A stretch of 64,000 bases of DNA from Paraburkholderia tropica (GTDB taxonomy: Bacteria; Pseudomonadota; Gammaproteobacteria; Burkholderiales; Burkholderiaceae), in contig NZ_FNZM01000026.1 in the NCBI RefSeq assembly GCF_900109265.1, forward strand, positions 1-64,000, in the 5' to 3' direction. A model generated the notes under the pieces. That model saw only the letters and a program-made list of their open reading frames with translations, had not been told where the DNA came from and did no database searches. Position numbers and translations under genes: made by a program. Below, in pieces: positions 9,374 to 17,634 of this stretch; the first letter of the stretch is position 1, and every line of letters begins with the position of its first letter.

Positions 9374-10333
9374 TCAAGTCGCGACGTCTCGCAACGCGAG
9401 ATCCCAGTCGTGCGCGAATCGACCGATGGAGAACCGCTGGCGCGCGGTTGCCCGCGCACCGTCGCCCAGTCGGCGCGCGAGGACAGGGTCGGCTATCAGC
9501 GCACCCATGCGTGCGATGAGGCGGTCGATGCGCGTATCGATATAGCCGTTCTCGCCGTCACGGATCACGCTCGACAGTTCCGTCGTCGCGAGTCCGACGA
9601 CCGGCAGGCCGACCGTCATCGCTTCGACGACCGCGAGCCCCAGGCTGGTCCAGCGAATCGGGTTGAAGAAAAAGCGGTAGTGGGACATAAACTCGGGCAG
9701 TGCGAGATTGGAAATTTCGCCGATGCCGCTGACGCTTTCCGCGTCCATGCCCACCAGATCGAGCGGCACGATTCGGCGGGCGTTCTCGAAGACATCCGCG
9801 CCCAGCCGCCGTCCGCGTGTGCGCAAATGGTTGACGACCACGATCCCGCGTGCGATTTCGCCGCTGTATCGCGCGCGCTCGGGCACCAGCACCCCATGCT
9901 CGATCACGCGCACGGGCGTGTCGCCGCTGTCCCACATCAGCGCGTTGAAGGGCGTCACGTGCACGAGCAGCGCATCGCGGTCGTCCACCCAGTGTCGTTG
10001 CGCGAAGGGCGCTTCCTGCGGCGGATCGTGCTCGATGTAGATGCGTGGCAGACGGCGTTGCGCGTCGCTGAGCAGCGCGAAGCGATCCTGTTCCCAGTGG
10101 TCGCGATGCTGATAGACGATTACGTCGAAGTCGCGCGCGGCCACGTCGTTGGCATCGACCTCATGAACATTCGCGCCCCACGGCAGGACGCCCGCGCGTC
10201 CCGCGTAGCCGGCAGGACGGCCCGGCCTCGTGACGACGTGGAATTCGTGCGGAACCTGAGTGAGGTAATAGAGGTAATTGCCATGGACGTGCCAGGTCAG
10301 CACGCGCAGCGGGCGCGATTGTGTCATCGGCAT
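9374..10333 (-). CDS. Glycosyltransferase family 4-like
   Basis: This 319-aa GT-B glycosyltransferase has a shortened N-terminal domain. Its C-terminal half carries GLAVVEAMTVGLPVVGLATTE and the following DGENGYID, the donor-binding E-x7-E-like region of family 4. The frame stays open far upstream over the next gene, but the chosen ATG (MPMTQSRPLRV) has AGGAG 9 bases upstream. It overlaps the stop codon region of the upstream gene by about 10 bases, implying translational coupling. The donor and acceptor are unknown. It is part of the minus-strand glycan operon. Confidence 0.85.
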   Translation of the reverse strand: MPMTQSRPLRVLTWHVHGNYLYYLTQVPHEFHVVTRPGRPAGYAGRAGVLPWGANVHEVDANDVAARDFDVIVYQHRDHWEQDRFALLSDAQRRLPRIYIEHDPPQEAPFAQRHWVDDRDALLVHVTPFNALMWDSGDTPVRVIEHGVLVPERARYSGEIARGIVVVNHLRTRGRRLGADVFENARRIVPLDLVGMDAESVSGIGEISNLALPEFMSHYRFFFNPIRWTSLGLAVVEAMTVGLPVVGLATTELSSVIRDGENGYIDTRIDRLIARMGALIADPVLARRLGDGARATARQRFSIGRFAHDWDLALRDVAT

Positions 10334-11457
10334 GAGCGAGGACTCCTGATGGCGGGCGGCTCGACGGATATGCGGCCGGGGGCGGGAAGGTCGGCGAACG
10401 GGGACTGCAGATGCGCATGCGCGAGCGTCGCGACCTGTTCGACCGTGACGTTGAGGGCGCAGGGATGACCGTACGGACAGGTATGAAACGCACACGGGCG
10501 GCACGCCGGCCAATCGGCGACGACACGATGCCGCGCGCGATCGAGCGGCGCCCAGCGCCGCGTGTCGCTGCCCGATGCGATCACGAGACTCGGAGTGCGC
10601 ATCGCGGCTGCGACGTGCGAGAGCCCCGTGTCGTTGCACACAACGAGACGCGCCGACGCGACGAGCGCGGCCAGCGCGCCAAGCGTCGTCTCGCCCGCGA
10701 GGTGTTGTGCGCTTTGCGTCATCGCACCGACGACGGCGGCCGTCAGGTCGCGTTCGGCGGATGTGCCGGTGACAGCGATTTGCCAGCCTTCGAAGGCGAG
10801 CGAATCGGCGACGGCGGCAAAGCGCTCGGCGGGCCAGCGCCGCGACGGCAACTGCGCGCCCGGATGAACGAGCACGAGACGCGCGGGGTCGAGTCCGTGG
10901 CGCTGAACGAGTTCCGCATGCGCGGCGTGGTCGGCGTCGTGCAGCGGAAACCAGAGCGTGTCGTCGCGCAGCGTGGCCGAGCGCACGCCCAGCGCGTGAA
11001 GCAGCGCCAGATAGCGCTGGGGCTCGGGCAGCGCGTCCGGCCAGGGCAGGTGGCAGCCTGGCGGCGGCGTTTCGCCGGGCTGCGTGAAGCCCGCGAGGGC
11101 GCGCGCGCCGAAGCTGTCCACGAGCGTGTTCGCCACGCCGCCGCTGCCGTGCAACTGGATGGCGAGGTCGAAACGCCGCGAGCGCATGGCGTCGAGAAAT
11201 TCGGGCAATGCACGTTCGTCTTCGGCTTGCTCGGGAAAGCCGCGCGCGCCCGGAAATACGATGCATTCGTCGATCAACATCGGGAAGCGCGCCACGAAGT
11301 CACGGGACCAAGGCAGGCCGACGAGTGCGATATGCGCTTGCGGGCACGCCGCGCGCAGGGCGCGCAGCGCGGGCACGGCGCACAGCATGTCGCCCAGTTG
11401 CAGCGCGCGAAAAATGACGATGCGGCGAGGCGCGAGCGCAGCGAGAAAGTTAGGCAT
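10324..11457 (-). CDS. Heptosyltransferase-type glycosyltransferase family 9
   Basis: The 377-aa protein is a GT9 (heptosyltransferase-like) enzyme. RRIVIFRALQLGDMLCAVPA is the N-terminal signature, LVLVHPGAQLPSRRWPAERFA the start of the C-terminal domain, and VCNDTGLSHVAAA the conserved donor-site motif. Family 9 enzymes transfer heptose from ADP-heptose, commonly to LPS core. It is one of two GT9 genes in this operon, both distinct in sequence. A cysteine-containing C-terminal segment (CRPCAFHTCPYGHPC) is like that in several GT9 proteins from Burkholderia-type operons. Confidence 0.88.
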   Translation of the reverse strand: MPNFLAALAPRRIVIFRALQLGDMLCAVPALRALRAACPQAHIALVGLPWSRDFVARFPMLIDECIVFPGARGFPEQAEDERALPEFLDAMRSRRFDLAIQLHGSGGVANTLVDSFGARALAGFTQPGETPPPGCHLPWPDALPEPQRYLALLHALGVRSATLRDDTLWFPLHDADHAAHAELVQRHGLDPARLVLVHPGAQLPSRRWPAERFAAVADSLAFEGWQIAVTGTSAERDLTAAVVGAMTQSAQHLAGETTLGALAALVASARLVVCNDTGLSHVAAAMRTPSLVIASGSDTRRWAPLDRARHRVVADWPACRPCAFHTCPYGHPCALNVTVEQVATLAHAHLQSPFADLPAPGRISVEPPAIRSPRSCR

Positions 11458-11469
11458 CGACGCAATCCC

Positions 11470-12531
11470 CTAGAAAAACCAGACGCGGTAGCGGATGGCG
11501 CCGTCGAGCCGCCAGAAGATCGACAGGAACGGAATCCACAGCGATGTCCAGAGCATTTCGAGTACATGCCGCGCGTCCCGTCTCGTGTGTTTCAGCCGAC
11601 GCGCGCAGAACCCGAGCGTGAGCGCGAGCCAGGCGGCGCTGGCGACGATCATGAGCCGCGTCTGCCCGCTCGCCAGCGCGGCGAACAGGGCCAGGACGCT
11701 TACAAGCACGCCGTAGTAAATCAGCGGTGGCCGCGTGGCAATGCGCTCGCGATACAGCGCGCGATGCTTGCGGTACAGCAGCGCCTCGAAGCGGCTCTTG
11801 CGCTGTTGCGCGAGACTCACGCCCCAGCGCGCGGGCCGCACAGGATGAAGCACGATGGCCTCGTCCGCGCGGACGATGTGGGCGCCAGCCTGCAATAGCG
11901 CGAACTGGAGATCCGAATCTTCGCGCCAGGCGGCCGTGAAGCGCTCGTCGAAGCCGCCGGTCTGCGCGAGCGCGCTGCGCCTCACGAATGCGTTGGCGGT
12001 CGCGAATTCCGCGCGGGCGAGGCCGCTCGCGTCGCGCTCGTAGTCGCTGGGCGCGGCGGCGAGCGGCACCACGATGCGGCCCGCGGCGGCATCCGCGTGT
12101 TCGAGCGCCGGGAGTCCCGCGCGCAGCCAGCCGGCGTCGGGCACGGTGTCGTCGTCGGTGAAGGCGATCAGCGGCGCGTGTGCTGCGCGCCAGCCTGCGT
12201 TGCGCGCGGCGGCGGGGCCTTGCGTCTCGCGCACGGGCAGATAGCGGATCGCGGGTCCGCGCGCGGCGTGGGTGGCGGCAAAGCGCTCGACGGTCGTGCG
12301 CGTGGCGTCGTCGGGGCCGTCGTCGCAAACGACGATTTCATAGTCGTCGGGCGAGAGGGTCTGGACGCACAACGCCTCCAGGCAGCGCGTGAGCAGGTCG
12401 GGGCGCCGCCACGTCGGCACCACGACGGCGATGCGCAGCGGTTCGGGCAGTGCGCCGGCATAGCCGTTGAAACACGGCGCGCGCTCGCCGATCGGAGGCG
12501 ATTCACGCAGTTCGACGTCGGCGGGCCTCAT
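11470..12531 (-). CDS. Glycosyltransferase family 2 with C-terminal membrane segments
   Basis: The 353-aa protein has a GT-A family 2 domain: RIAVVVPTWRRPDLL, VCDDGPDD, then TDDDTVPDAGWL as the DxD-containing region, and REDSDLQFALLQAG as the ED catalytic-base motif. After residue 270 there are hydrophobic segments (LIYYGVLVSVLALFAALAS and MIVASAAWLALTLGF) that should anchor it in the inner membrane. Its ATG overlaps the TGA of the carbamoyltransferase gene (ATGA), showing tight coupling. The donor is unknown. Confidence 0.88.
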   Translation of the reverse strand: MRPADVELRESPPIGERAPCFNGYAGALPEPLRIAVVVPTWRRPDLLTRCLEALCVQTLSPDDYEIVVCDDGPDDATRTTVERFAATHAARGPAIRYLPVRETQGPAAARNAGWRAAHAPLIAFTDDDTVPDAGWLRAGLPALEHADAAAGRIVVPLAAAPSDYERDASGLARAEFATANAFVRRSALAQTGGFDERFTAAWREDSDLQFALLQAGAHIVRADEAIVLHPVRPARWGVSLAQQRKSRFEALLYRKHRALYRERIATRPPLIYYGVLVSVLALFAALASGQTRLMIVASAAWLALTLGFCARRLKHTRRDARHVLEMLWTSLWIPFLSIFWRLDGAIRYRVWFF

Positions 12532-14288
12532 GCGCGCGTCCCTTGTTTCTGGACGAGAAATGGGCCGATCACCAGCGCATCGAGCGGCGAGGTCCAGAAC
12601 GATTCGAGTGCGTCGCGCGGGGAATTGACCATCGGCTCGCCGCGCGTATTGAACGACGTGTTCACGAGCACGGGCACGCCGGTGCGCCGCTCGAACGCCG
12701 CGATCAGATCGTAGTAGAGCGGATGTTGCGCGCGGTTCACGGTCTGCACGCGCGCGGTTCCGTCGACGTGGCGCACGGCGGGAATGCGCCCCGCCTTGTC
12801 CGGTTGCACGTCGAATATGAACAGCATGAACGGCGCGCGACGCGCGCCCACGAACCAGTCGGCCGCGCGCTCCTCCAGCACGACGGGCGCGACCGGCCGG
12901 AAATCTTCGCGGTCCTTGATCTCGTTGAGCTTCGCCTGCATTGCCGCGTCGGTGGGCGAAGCAAGGATCGAGCGTGCGCCCAACGCCCGCGGGCCGAATT
13001 CCGTGCGCCCCTGATACCAGCCGATGACCTCGTTATCCGCGAGCAGTTGCGCGGTTTCCTCGGCGATATCGTCGAGACGGCGGTAAGGCGTCTTCGACCA
13101 GCGTAAAAACTGCTCGATCGCGGCATCGTCGAACGCCGGGCCCAGATAGGCGTGATCCATCTGCCAGCGCCTTGCCGCGTGGGGCTCGCCCGCCGCCCTG
13201 GCGGCTGCGTCGCGCAAACGGTAGTCGGTCCACAAGGCCGCGCCGAGCGCGGTGCCGGCGTCGCCGGAAGCGGGCTGAACCCAGACGTCGTCGAACGGGC
13301 CGTGATCGCGGATAAACGCGTTCATCACGCAGTTCAGCGCCACGCCGCCCGCCATGCAGAGCTTCGTCAAGCCCGTTCGCGCGTGCAGCCAGCGCGCCAT
13401 TTCAAGCACGGTTTCTTCGAGCACGCGTTGGAGCGAGGCGGCGATATCGAAATGCCGTTGCTCCAGCGGGCCGCCCCGTTCGCGCGGCGGGCCGAAACGC
13501 TCGACGAGATGCGGATCGGCGACCGTGTAATGCCCGTCGCCGCGATAGCGCACGATCTCGCGAAACGCGTCGAGATAACGGGGCGCTCCAAACGAGGCCA
13601 GCGCCATCACCTTGTATTCGTCCGATGAGTGCAGGAAGCCGAGCCAACCGGTAACGGCTTCGTAGAGCAGGCCGAGCGAGTGCGGCAGTTCGACCTGCGT
13701 GATGCGGCGATAGGCGCCGTCGCGAAACGCGCCGAGGCTCGTCGTCACGCCTTCGCCGCGCCCGTCCATCGTGAGCACTGCGCAATCGTCGAACGGACTC
13801 GCCAGAAACGCGCTCGCTTCATGCGCGAGATGATGTTCGACGTAGTGCCATTCGAAACCGTGTTCACGGTCCACGCAGGCGAAGCGCTTGCGCAGGTGAT
13901 GCGGCGCGCCATCCAGCAATTGCGCCTGTGCGTTCATGATGTAGGCGAGAAAAAGCGGATCCCACGGCGAGGCGTTCACTTCCACGCGCGAGCGCGCCGG
14001 GTCCAGTGGCAACGCGATTGTCGCGCCCGGCTTCGTCGGCATATCGGGGAAGAGTTCGGGGTCGTACGAATAGGCGACGTGATCGACGTCGGCGAGCGTG
14101 ATGCCGCCTTCGGCGAGGCACGCGTCGATGGCGTCGAACGGCAACTGCCACGTCGAAAACGGCACGGGCCGCTTCGCATGCTTGACGTGCGTGAAGCGTT
14201 CGTCTTCGGCTGCGGCGATCACAACACCATCGCGCATCAGCGCGGCGGCGCTGTCGTGATAGACGGCGTTGATTCCGAGTGTGTACAT
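12528..14288 (-). CDS. Carbamoyltransferase, NodU/TobZ type
   Basis: The 586-aa protein is a full-length NodU/CmcH-type O-carbamoyltransferase. The N-terminal Kae1-like domain starts with LGINAVYHDSAAALM and includes VEHHLAHEASAF (metal-binding histidines) and CAVLTMDGRGEG. The C-terminal YrdC-like region has WYQGRTEFGPRALGARSILA and VLVNTSFNTRGEPMV. These enzymes use carbamoyl phosphate and ATP to carbamoylate a sugar hydroxyl. Known members act on Nod factors, aminoglycosides or LPS heptose. Here it sits among two GT9 genes and a GmhB-like phosphatase, which favours a heptose acceptor. That last point is inference. AGGAG precedes ATG. Confidence 0.93.
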   Translation of the reverse strand: MYTLGINAVYHDSAAALMRDGVVIAAAEDERFTHVKHAKRPVPFSTWQLPFDAIDACLAEGGITLADVDHVAYSYDPELFPDMPTKPGATIALPLDPARSRVEVNASPWDPLFLAYIMNAQAQLLDGAPHHLRKRFACVDREHGFEWHYVEHHLAHEASAFLASPFDDCAVLTMDGRGEGVTTSLGAFRDGAYRRITQVELPHSLGLLYEAVTGWLGFLHSSDEYKVMALASFGAPRYLDAFREIVRYRGDGHYTVADPHLVERFGPPRERGGPLEQRHFDIAASLQRVLEETVLEMARWLHARTGLTKLCMAGGVALNCVMNAFIRDHGPFDDVWVQPASGDAGTALGAALWTDYRLRDAAARAAGEPHAARRWQMDHAYLGPAFDDAAIEQFLRWSKTPYRRLDDIAEETAQLLADNEVIGWYQGRTEFGPRALGARSILASPTDAAMQAKLNEIKDREDFRPVAPVVLEERAADWFVGARRAPFMLFIFDVQPDKAGRIPAVRHVDGTARVQTVNRAQHPLYYDLIAAFERRTGVPVLVNTSFNTRGEPMVNSPRDALESFWTSPLDALVIGPFLVQKQGTRA

Positions 14289-14310
14289 GAGGGGCTCCTG
14301 AGTGCGGAAT

Positions 14311-15486
14311 TCAGTCAGCGTTCGATGGTGTCGGCGAATGCGCCTCGAGCAGCGCCTGGGCGGCGCGCGCGACCTCGTCGGGCGACACGCCGCGCAGACA
14401 CGCGTGATGGCCTTCGGGGCAGTCGCCGCGATAACACCAGCGGCAGGCGACGTCGCGATAGAGCAAACGGTGCGGCGTCATCCACGGCGTATGTTGCGGG
14501 TTCGTGAGCGCGTAGAGATCGACGACCGGCGTGCCGAGCGCGGCGGCCAGATGCACCGGTCCGCTATTGCCCGCGATCAGCAGCGATGCCGTGTCGAGCA
14601 GCGCAACGAGTTCGCCCAACGCGAGCGCGCCCGCGAGATCGACCAGTCGGGTGCACGAAGTTGGCGCGCGCGAAAAACGCATGACGTCGCGCGTCAAGGC
14701 GCTCTCCGCCACGCTGCCGGTCAGCAGAATGGGGCGGCCCGCCGTGGTCGAAAGCGTGTCGAGCGCTTCGGCAAACAGCGCGGCCGGATAGCGCCGCGAC
14801 GCAGCACTCGCGCCCGCATGAGCAACGATCCACTGTCCGTCGGGATCGACGCCGCGCATGCGCAACTTGTCGGCCAGCGACACGCGCGCGGCGGGATCGA
14901 CGTTCACGCGCATGCGCCTGTCGGTGACAGTGGCGCCCACGCTGCCCACGAGCGCCAGTTGACGCTCGACTTCGTGACGCAGTTCGGCGTGCGGCTCGCG
15001 CTCGGGCAGCCAGTGCGTGAGCAGGGCATACGGATTCTCGCGACAGTGGGCGAGACGTCGCTCGATTCCGGCCTGCAGGCAAAGCATGGCGGCAGGCAGC
15101 GGATTCTGGCTGTAGACCGTGAAGATTGCCGCGGCGTCGAAATGGCCGGCGCGCAGTCGTGCGAGCAAGTCGGCTTCGCGTTGCGCATCGGGTGTGCGAG
15201 ACGCATCGACCCAAGGCGCGTCATAAGTAATCACCTCGTCGACGTCGGGTAGATGTTGTGCGATGGCGGCGCCCGCCGACGACGCGAGCAGCGTGATATG
15301 CCGACGCGGCGCGCTCCCACGCAAGGCGTGCAGGGCGGGCGTGGTCATCAGCACATCGCCGAGATTGTCGGGACGGACGCAGAGGATGCGCCTGACCTCC
15401 GCGCCCCACGGCACGCCCGGCGGCCGGGGTCTGGGCGAGCGCGCGTGAGCTTCACTCGGCGCAATGGCGAAAGGAGTGCCGTTCAT
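14311..15486 (-). CDS. Heptosyltransferase-type glycosyltransferase family 9
   Basis: This 391-aa GT9 enzyme shows RRILCVRPDNLGDVLMTTPA at the N-terminus, WIVAHAGASAASRRYPAALF at the start of the second domain and LLIAGNSGPVHLAAALGTP as the ADP-heptose site. The frame is open further upstream, but the ATG at 15486 overlaps the stop of the phosphatase gene as ATGA and is the best start. It differs from the GT9 at 10324-11457. A cysteine cluster (CRWCYRGDCPEGHHACLRG) near the C-terminus recalls the one in its sibling, so the two may be ancient duplicates. Confidence 0.88.
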   Translation of the reverse strand: MNGTPFAIAPSEAHARSPRPRPPGVPWGAEVRRILCVRPDNLGDVLMTTPALHALRGSAPRRHITLLASSAGAAIAQHLPDVDEVITYDAPWVDASRTPDAQREADLLARLRAGHFDAAAIFTVYSQNPLPAAMLCLQAGIERRLAHCRENPYALLTHWLPEREPHAELRHEVERQLALVGSVGATVTDRRMRVNVDPAARVSLADKLRMRGVDPDGQWIVAHAGASAASRRYPAALFAEALDTLSTTAGRPILLTGSVAESALTRDVMRFSRAPTSCTRLVDLAGALALGELVALLDTASLLIAGNSGPVHLAAALGTPVVDLYALTNPQHTPWMTPHRLLYRDVACRWCYRGDCPEGHHACLRGVSPDEVARAAQALLEAHSPTPSNAD

Positions 15487-16106
15487 GGCTGCACCTGCGT
15501 CTTCGCGTCGGGCCGGTGACCATGCTCCCAGACGTGGTGTTCGACGATCATCCGCGCCGCTTCGTGCAGGTCCGAAACGATCGCATAGGGCAGTCGCGCC
15601 GGCGCGCTCTGCCACTCGGTTTCGTGGCCGCAGTCGATGAGCAGGGCGCGGCAGCCCGCGCGGTTGCCCGCTTCCACGTCGTCCAGAATATCGCCGACCA
15701 TCCAGCTACGTTCGAGATCGAAGCCGTGTTCGCGGCTCGCGCGGAGCAGCATGCCGGGCTGCGGCTTTCTGCAAAGGCACGCGCGGGCATAGGGCGCGAC
15801 GTGGCCGCGTTCGTCGTGCGGGCACCAATAGACGGCGTCGAGGGTCGCGCCGCAGGCGGCGAACATGCGCGTAAGGCGCGTTTCCACGCCCCTGAGCGCA
15901 CTGTGCGCAAAGCGCCCGAGCGCGACGCCGCTCTGGTTGCTCACCACGACAAGCCGCAGCGGGGTGCGGGCGAGCAACGCGAGCGCGCTGGCTGCGCCCG
16001 GCGCGAAGCGCATTTGCGCGGGATCGGTGTTATAGGGCACGTTTTCGAGCACGGTCCCGTCCTTGTCCAGGAAGACCGCGTCGGTGCCGGATGAAGCCGT
16101 CGGCAT
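15483..16106 (-). CDS. GmhB-like HAD phosphatase
   Basis: The 207-aa protein is a HAD IIIA phosphatase resembling D-glycero-D-manno-heptose 1,7-bisphosphate 7-phosphatase. FLDKDGTVLEN gives the nucleophile and acid (Asp14, Asp16), VVSNQSGVALGRF is motif II, and MVGDILDDVEAGNRAGC is motif IV. CPHDERGHV followed by CLCRKP is the cysteine/histidine zinc loop typical of GmhB. The start at 16106 was chosen because GAGGAG lies 7 bases upstream. It would provide heptose phosphate for ADP-heptose synthesis, matching the GT9 genes. A second, housekeeping gmhB probably exists elsewhere. Confidence 0.85.
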   Translation of the reverse strand: MPTASSGTDAVFLDKDGTVLENVPYNTDPAQMRFAPGAASALALLARTPLRLVVVSNQSGVALGRFAHSALRGVETRLTRMFAACGATLDAVYWCPHDERGHVAPYARACLCRKPQPGMLLRASREHGFDLERSWMVGDILDDVEAGNRAGCRALLIDCGHETEWQSAPARLPYAIVSDLHEAARMIVEHHVWEHGHRPDAKTQVQP

Positions 16107-16117
16107 GGCGGCGCTCC

Positions 16118-17422
16118 TCATCCGAACGCACGCAACGCGCGGCCCTGCTCTTGCGCATCGCGGTTGTCCGGCCGCGTACCCCGTGCGGCGCGCGCGCCCG
16201 TGCCCGCGAGCTGCTCGTAGAGCGCCTCGAGTTCGAGTCCGATCTGGCGCCACGTGAAATACGTCTGCGCGCGCGTACGTCCCGCTTCGCCCATGGCGCG
16301 CGCACGCGCAGGGTCGGCGTGAACGGCGAGCAGGCGTTCGGCGAGCGCGTCTGGATCGCGTGGCGGCACGAGCCATCCCGTTTCTCCGTGCCGGACCGAA
16401 TGACGAATGCCGCCGACATCCGCGCCGATGACAGGCGTGGCGCACGCCATCGCCTCGATGGGCGTGATGCCGAAGGGCTCGTACCACGGGGTGGTCACGA
16501 AGACGTCCGAGGCGCTATAGAAGTCGCGCAATTGTGCGCGGTCGCGCCGCCCCACGAAGCTCACCCGGTCCTCGATCCCGCATCGGTGCGCGACGCCACG
16601 CAGGCGCGCGATCTCGGGTGTGGCGAATTCGTTGGGCGTCTCCGAGTCGCCGCCGACAACATGAAGCCGCGCCTTGACGCCGTGCCTTGCGCCGAGCACG
16701 GCAACGGCGCGCACGACGTTGTCGATGCCCTTGCGTTGCACGAGACGACCCAGTTGCAGCACGCAAAATTCATCGGCGTTCCAACCGAGCGAACGGCGCG
16801 CCGCCGCGCGCGGGACCGGAGAAAATTCCGCCGGATCGAAGCCGCACGCGACCATGGCAATGCGCGCGGGGTCGGCGCGATAGTGCTCGATCAGGTCGGC
16901 TTCGTCGGCGGGGCATTCCGCCACGATGCAATCGGCGCGGCGCACGATTTCGTCTTCGATCGCGAAGCGCTCGTCGGGAAAGCCGTCGCTGTCGCCTTGA
17001 TGCAGACGGCGCACGCGCCCGAGCGCATGAAACGTCATTACGAGCGGCACGCGCAACGCGTCCTTGACTGCGAGCGCAGCGAGCCCCGACATGAAGAAGT
17101 TCGCGTGAATGATGTCGTAGGGCCGGGTTTCACGGCTGCAGAAGCGCTCGAGAAAGCGCGCGAACTCCGCCATATGCGGCAGGAGTTGTTCCTTGGGCAG
17201 TTGCATCGGCGGACCGGCTGGCACGTGGATCACGCGCACGCCGTCCATGTCGGAGATGGGCGGCAACAGTGCGCGGTCGCGCCGCGTGAAGACATCGACT
17301 TCGTGACCGGCGCGCTGCAATTGTCGGGCGACGTGCGCGACGTAGATGTTCTGTCCGCCTGTGTCGACGCCCCCGGCTAACGCGAGTGGTGACGCATGTT
17401 CACTGACGAGTGCGATTTTCAT
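16118..17422 (-). CDS. Glycosyltransferase family 4, sucrose-phosphate synthase-like
   Basis: The 434-aa GT-B protein starts with MKIALVSEHASPLALAGGVD and GGQNIYV, the N-terminal signature of the sucrose-phosphate synthase and D-inositol glycosyltransferase group. It continues with VFVTTPWYEPFGITPIEAMA, the family 4 donor-binding motif, and CATPVIGADVGG. The start has GAGGA 7 bases upstream. It is the first gene of the minus-strand glycan operon, 11 bases before the phosphatase gene. About 30 C-terminal residues are variable. The acceptor is unknown; being first in the operon it may add the initiating or a peripheral sugar. Confidence 0.88.
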   Translation of the reverse strand: MKIALVSEHASPLALAGGVDTGGQNIYVAHVARQLQRAGHEVDVFTRRDRALLPPISDMDGVRVIHVPAGPPMQLPKEQLLPHMAEFARFLERFCSRETRPYDIIHANFFMSGLAALAVKDALRVPLVMTFHALGRVRRLHQGDSDGFPDERFAIEDEIVRRADCIVAECPADEADLIEHYRADPARIAMVACGFDPAEFSPVPRAAARRSLGWNADEFCVLQLGRLVQRKGIDNVVRAVAVLGARHGVKARLHVVGGDSETPNEFATPEIARLRGVAHRCGIEDRVSFVGRRDRAQLRDFYSASDVFVTTPWYEPFGITPIEAMACATPVIGADVGGIRHSVRHGETGWLVPPRDPDALAERLLAVHADPARARAMGEAGRTRAQTYFTWRQIGLELEALYEQLAGTGARAARGTRPDNRDAQEQGRALRAFG

Positions 17423-17634
17423 TTGAAGTCCTCGCGAGAATAAATGGCCCGAGGCGGGCGGTTCGACACGTGATTGAAAACCCGGTGACCGTTGCACCGG
17501 GTGCAACGATCCAGCGCATTTGGCGTGCCGTTGGAGCGCGCAATGGCGCGCTTGCGAAGGGTGGGCGTGGGCGCGCCAATTGCGCGCCGCGGCGACGATG
17601 GGATTTCGGAGCCACTGCGTGAGGAACCGTCACG
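17423..17634. promoter_or_regulatory. Divergent promoter region between glycan operon and ABC exporter
   Basis: These 212 bases separate the glycan operon (minus) from the ABC-receiver gene (plus). They hold a 19-bp perfect palindrome and, nearer the ABC gene, an imperfect inverted repeat at about 17540-17588 (GCGCAATGGCGCGC against GCGCGCCAATTGCGC with one bulged base). Shared control of both transcription units is likely. Promoter hexamers were not convincingly assigned. Confidence 0.55.
17490..17508. promoter_or_regulatory. 19-bp perfect palindrome, candidate operator
   Basis: CGTTGCACCGGGTGCAACG is a perfect inverted repeat with 9-bp arms and one central base. It is located 68 bases from the glycan operon start and 127 from the ABC gene start. 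There is no T run, so it is not a terminator. Its form suits a dimeric repressor or activator. Confidence 0.55.

Noticed and set aside
9245..10468. 407-codon plus-strand open frame opposite glycosyltransferase genes
   Set aside because: It is a mirror frame of GC-rich coding DNA, with composition typical of an antisense shadow.
10411..11898. 495-codon plus-strand open frame
   Set aside because: It lies opposite the GT9 and GT2 genes, which have clear motifs and coupled starts; the plus frame has none.
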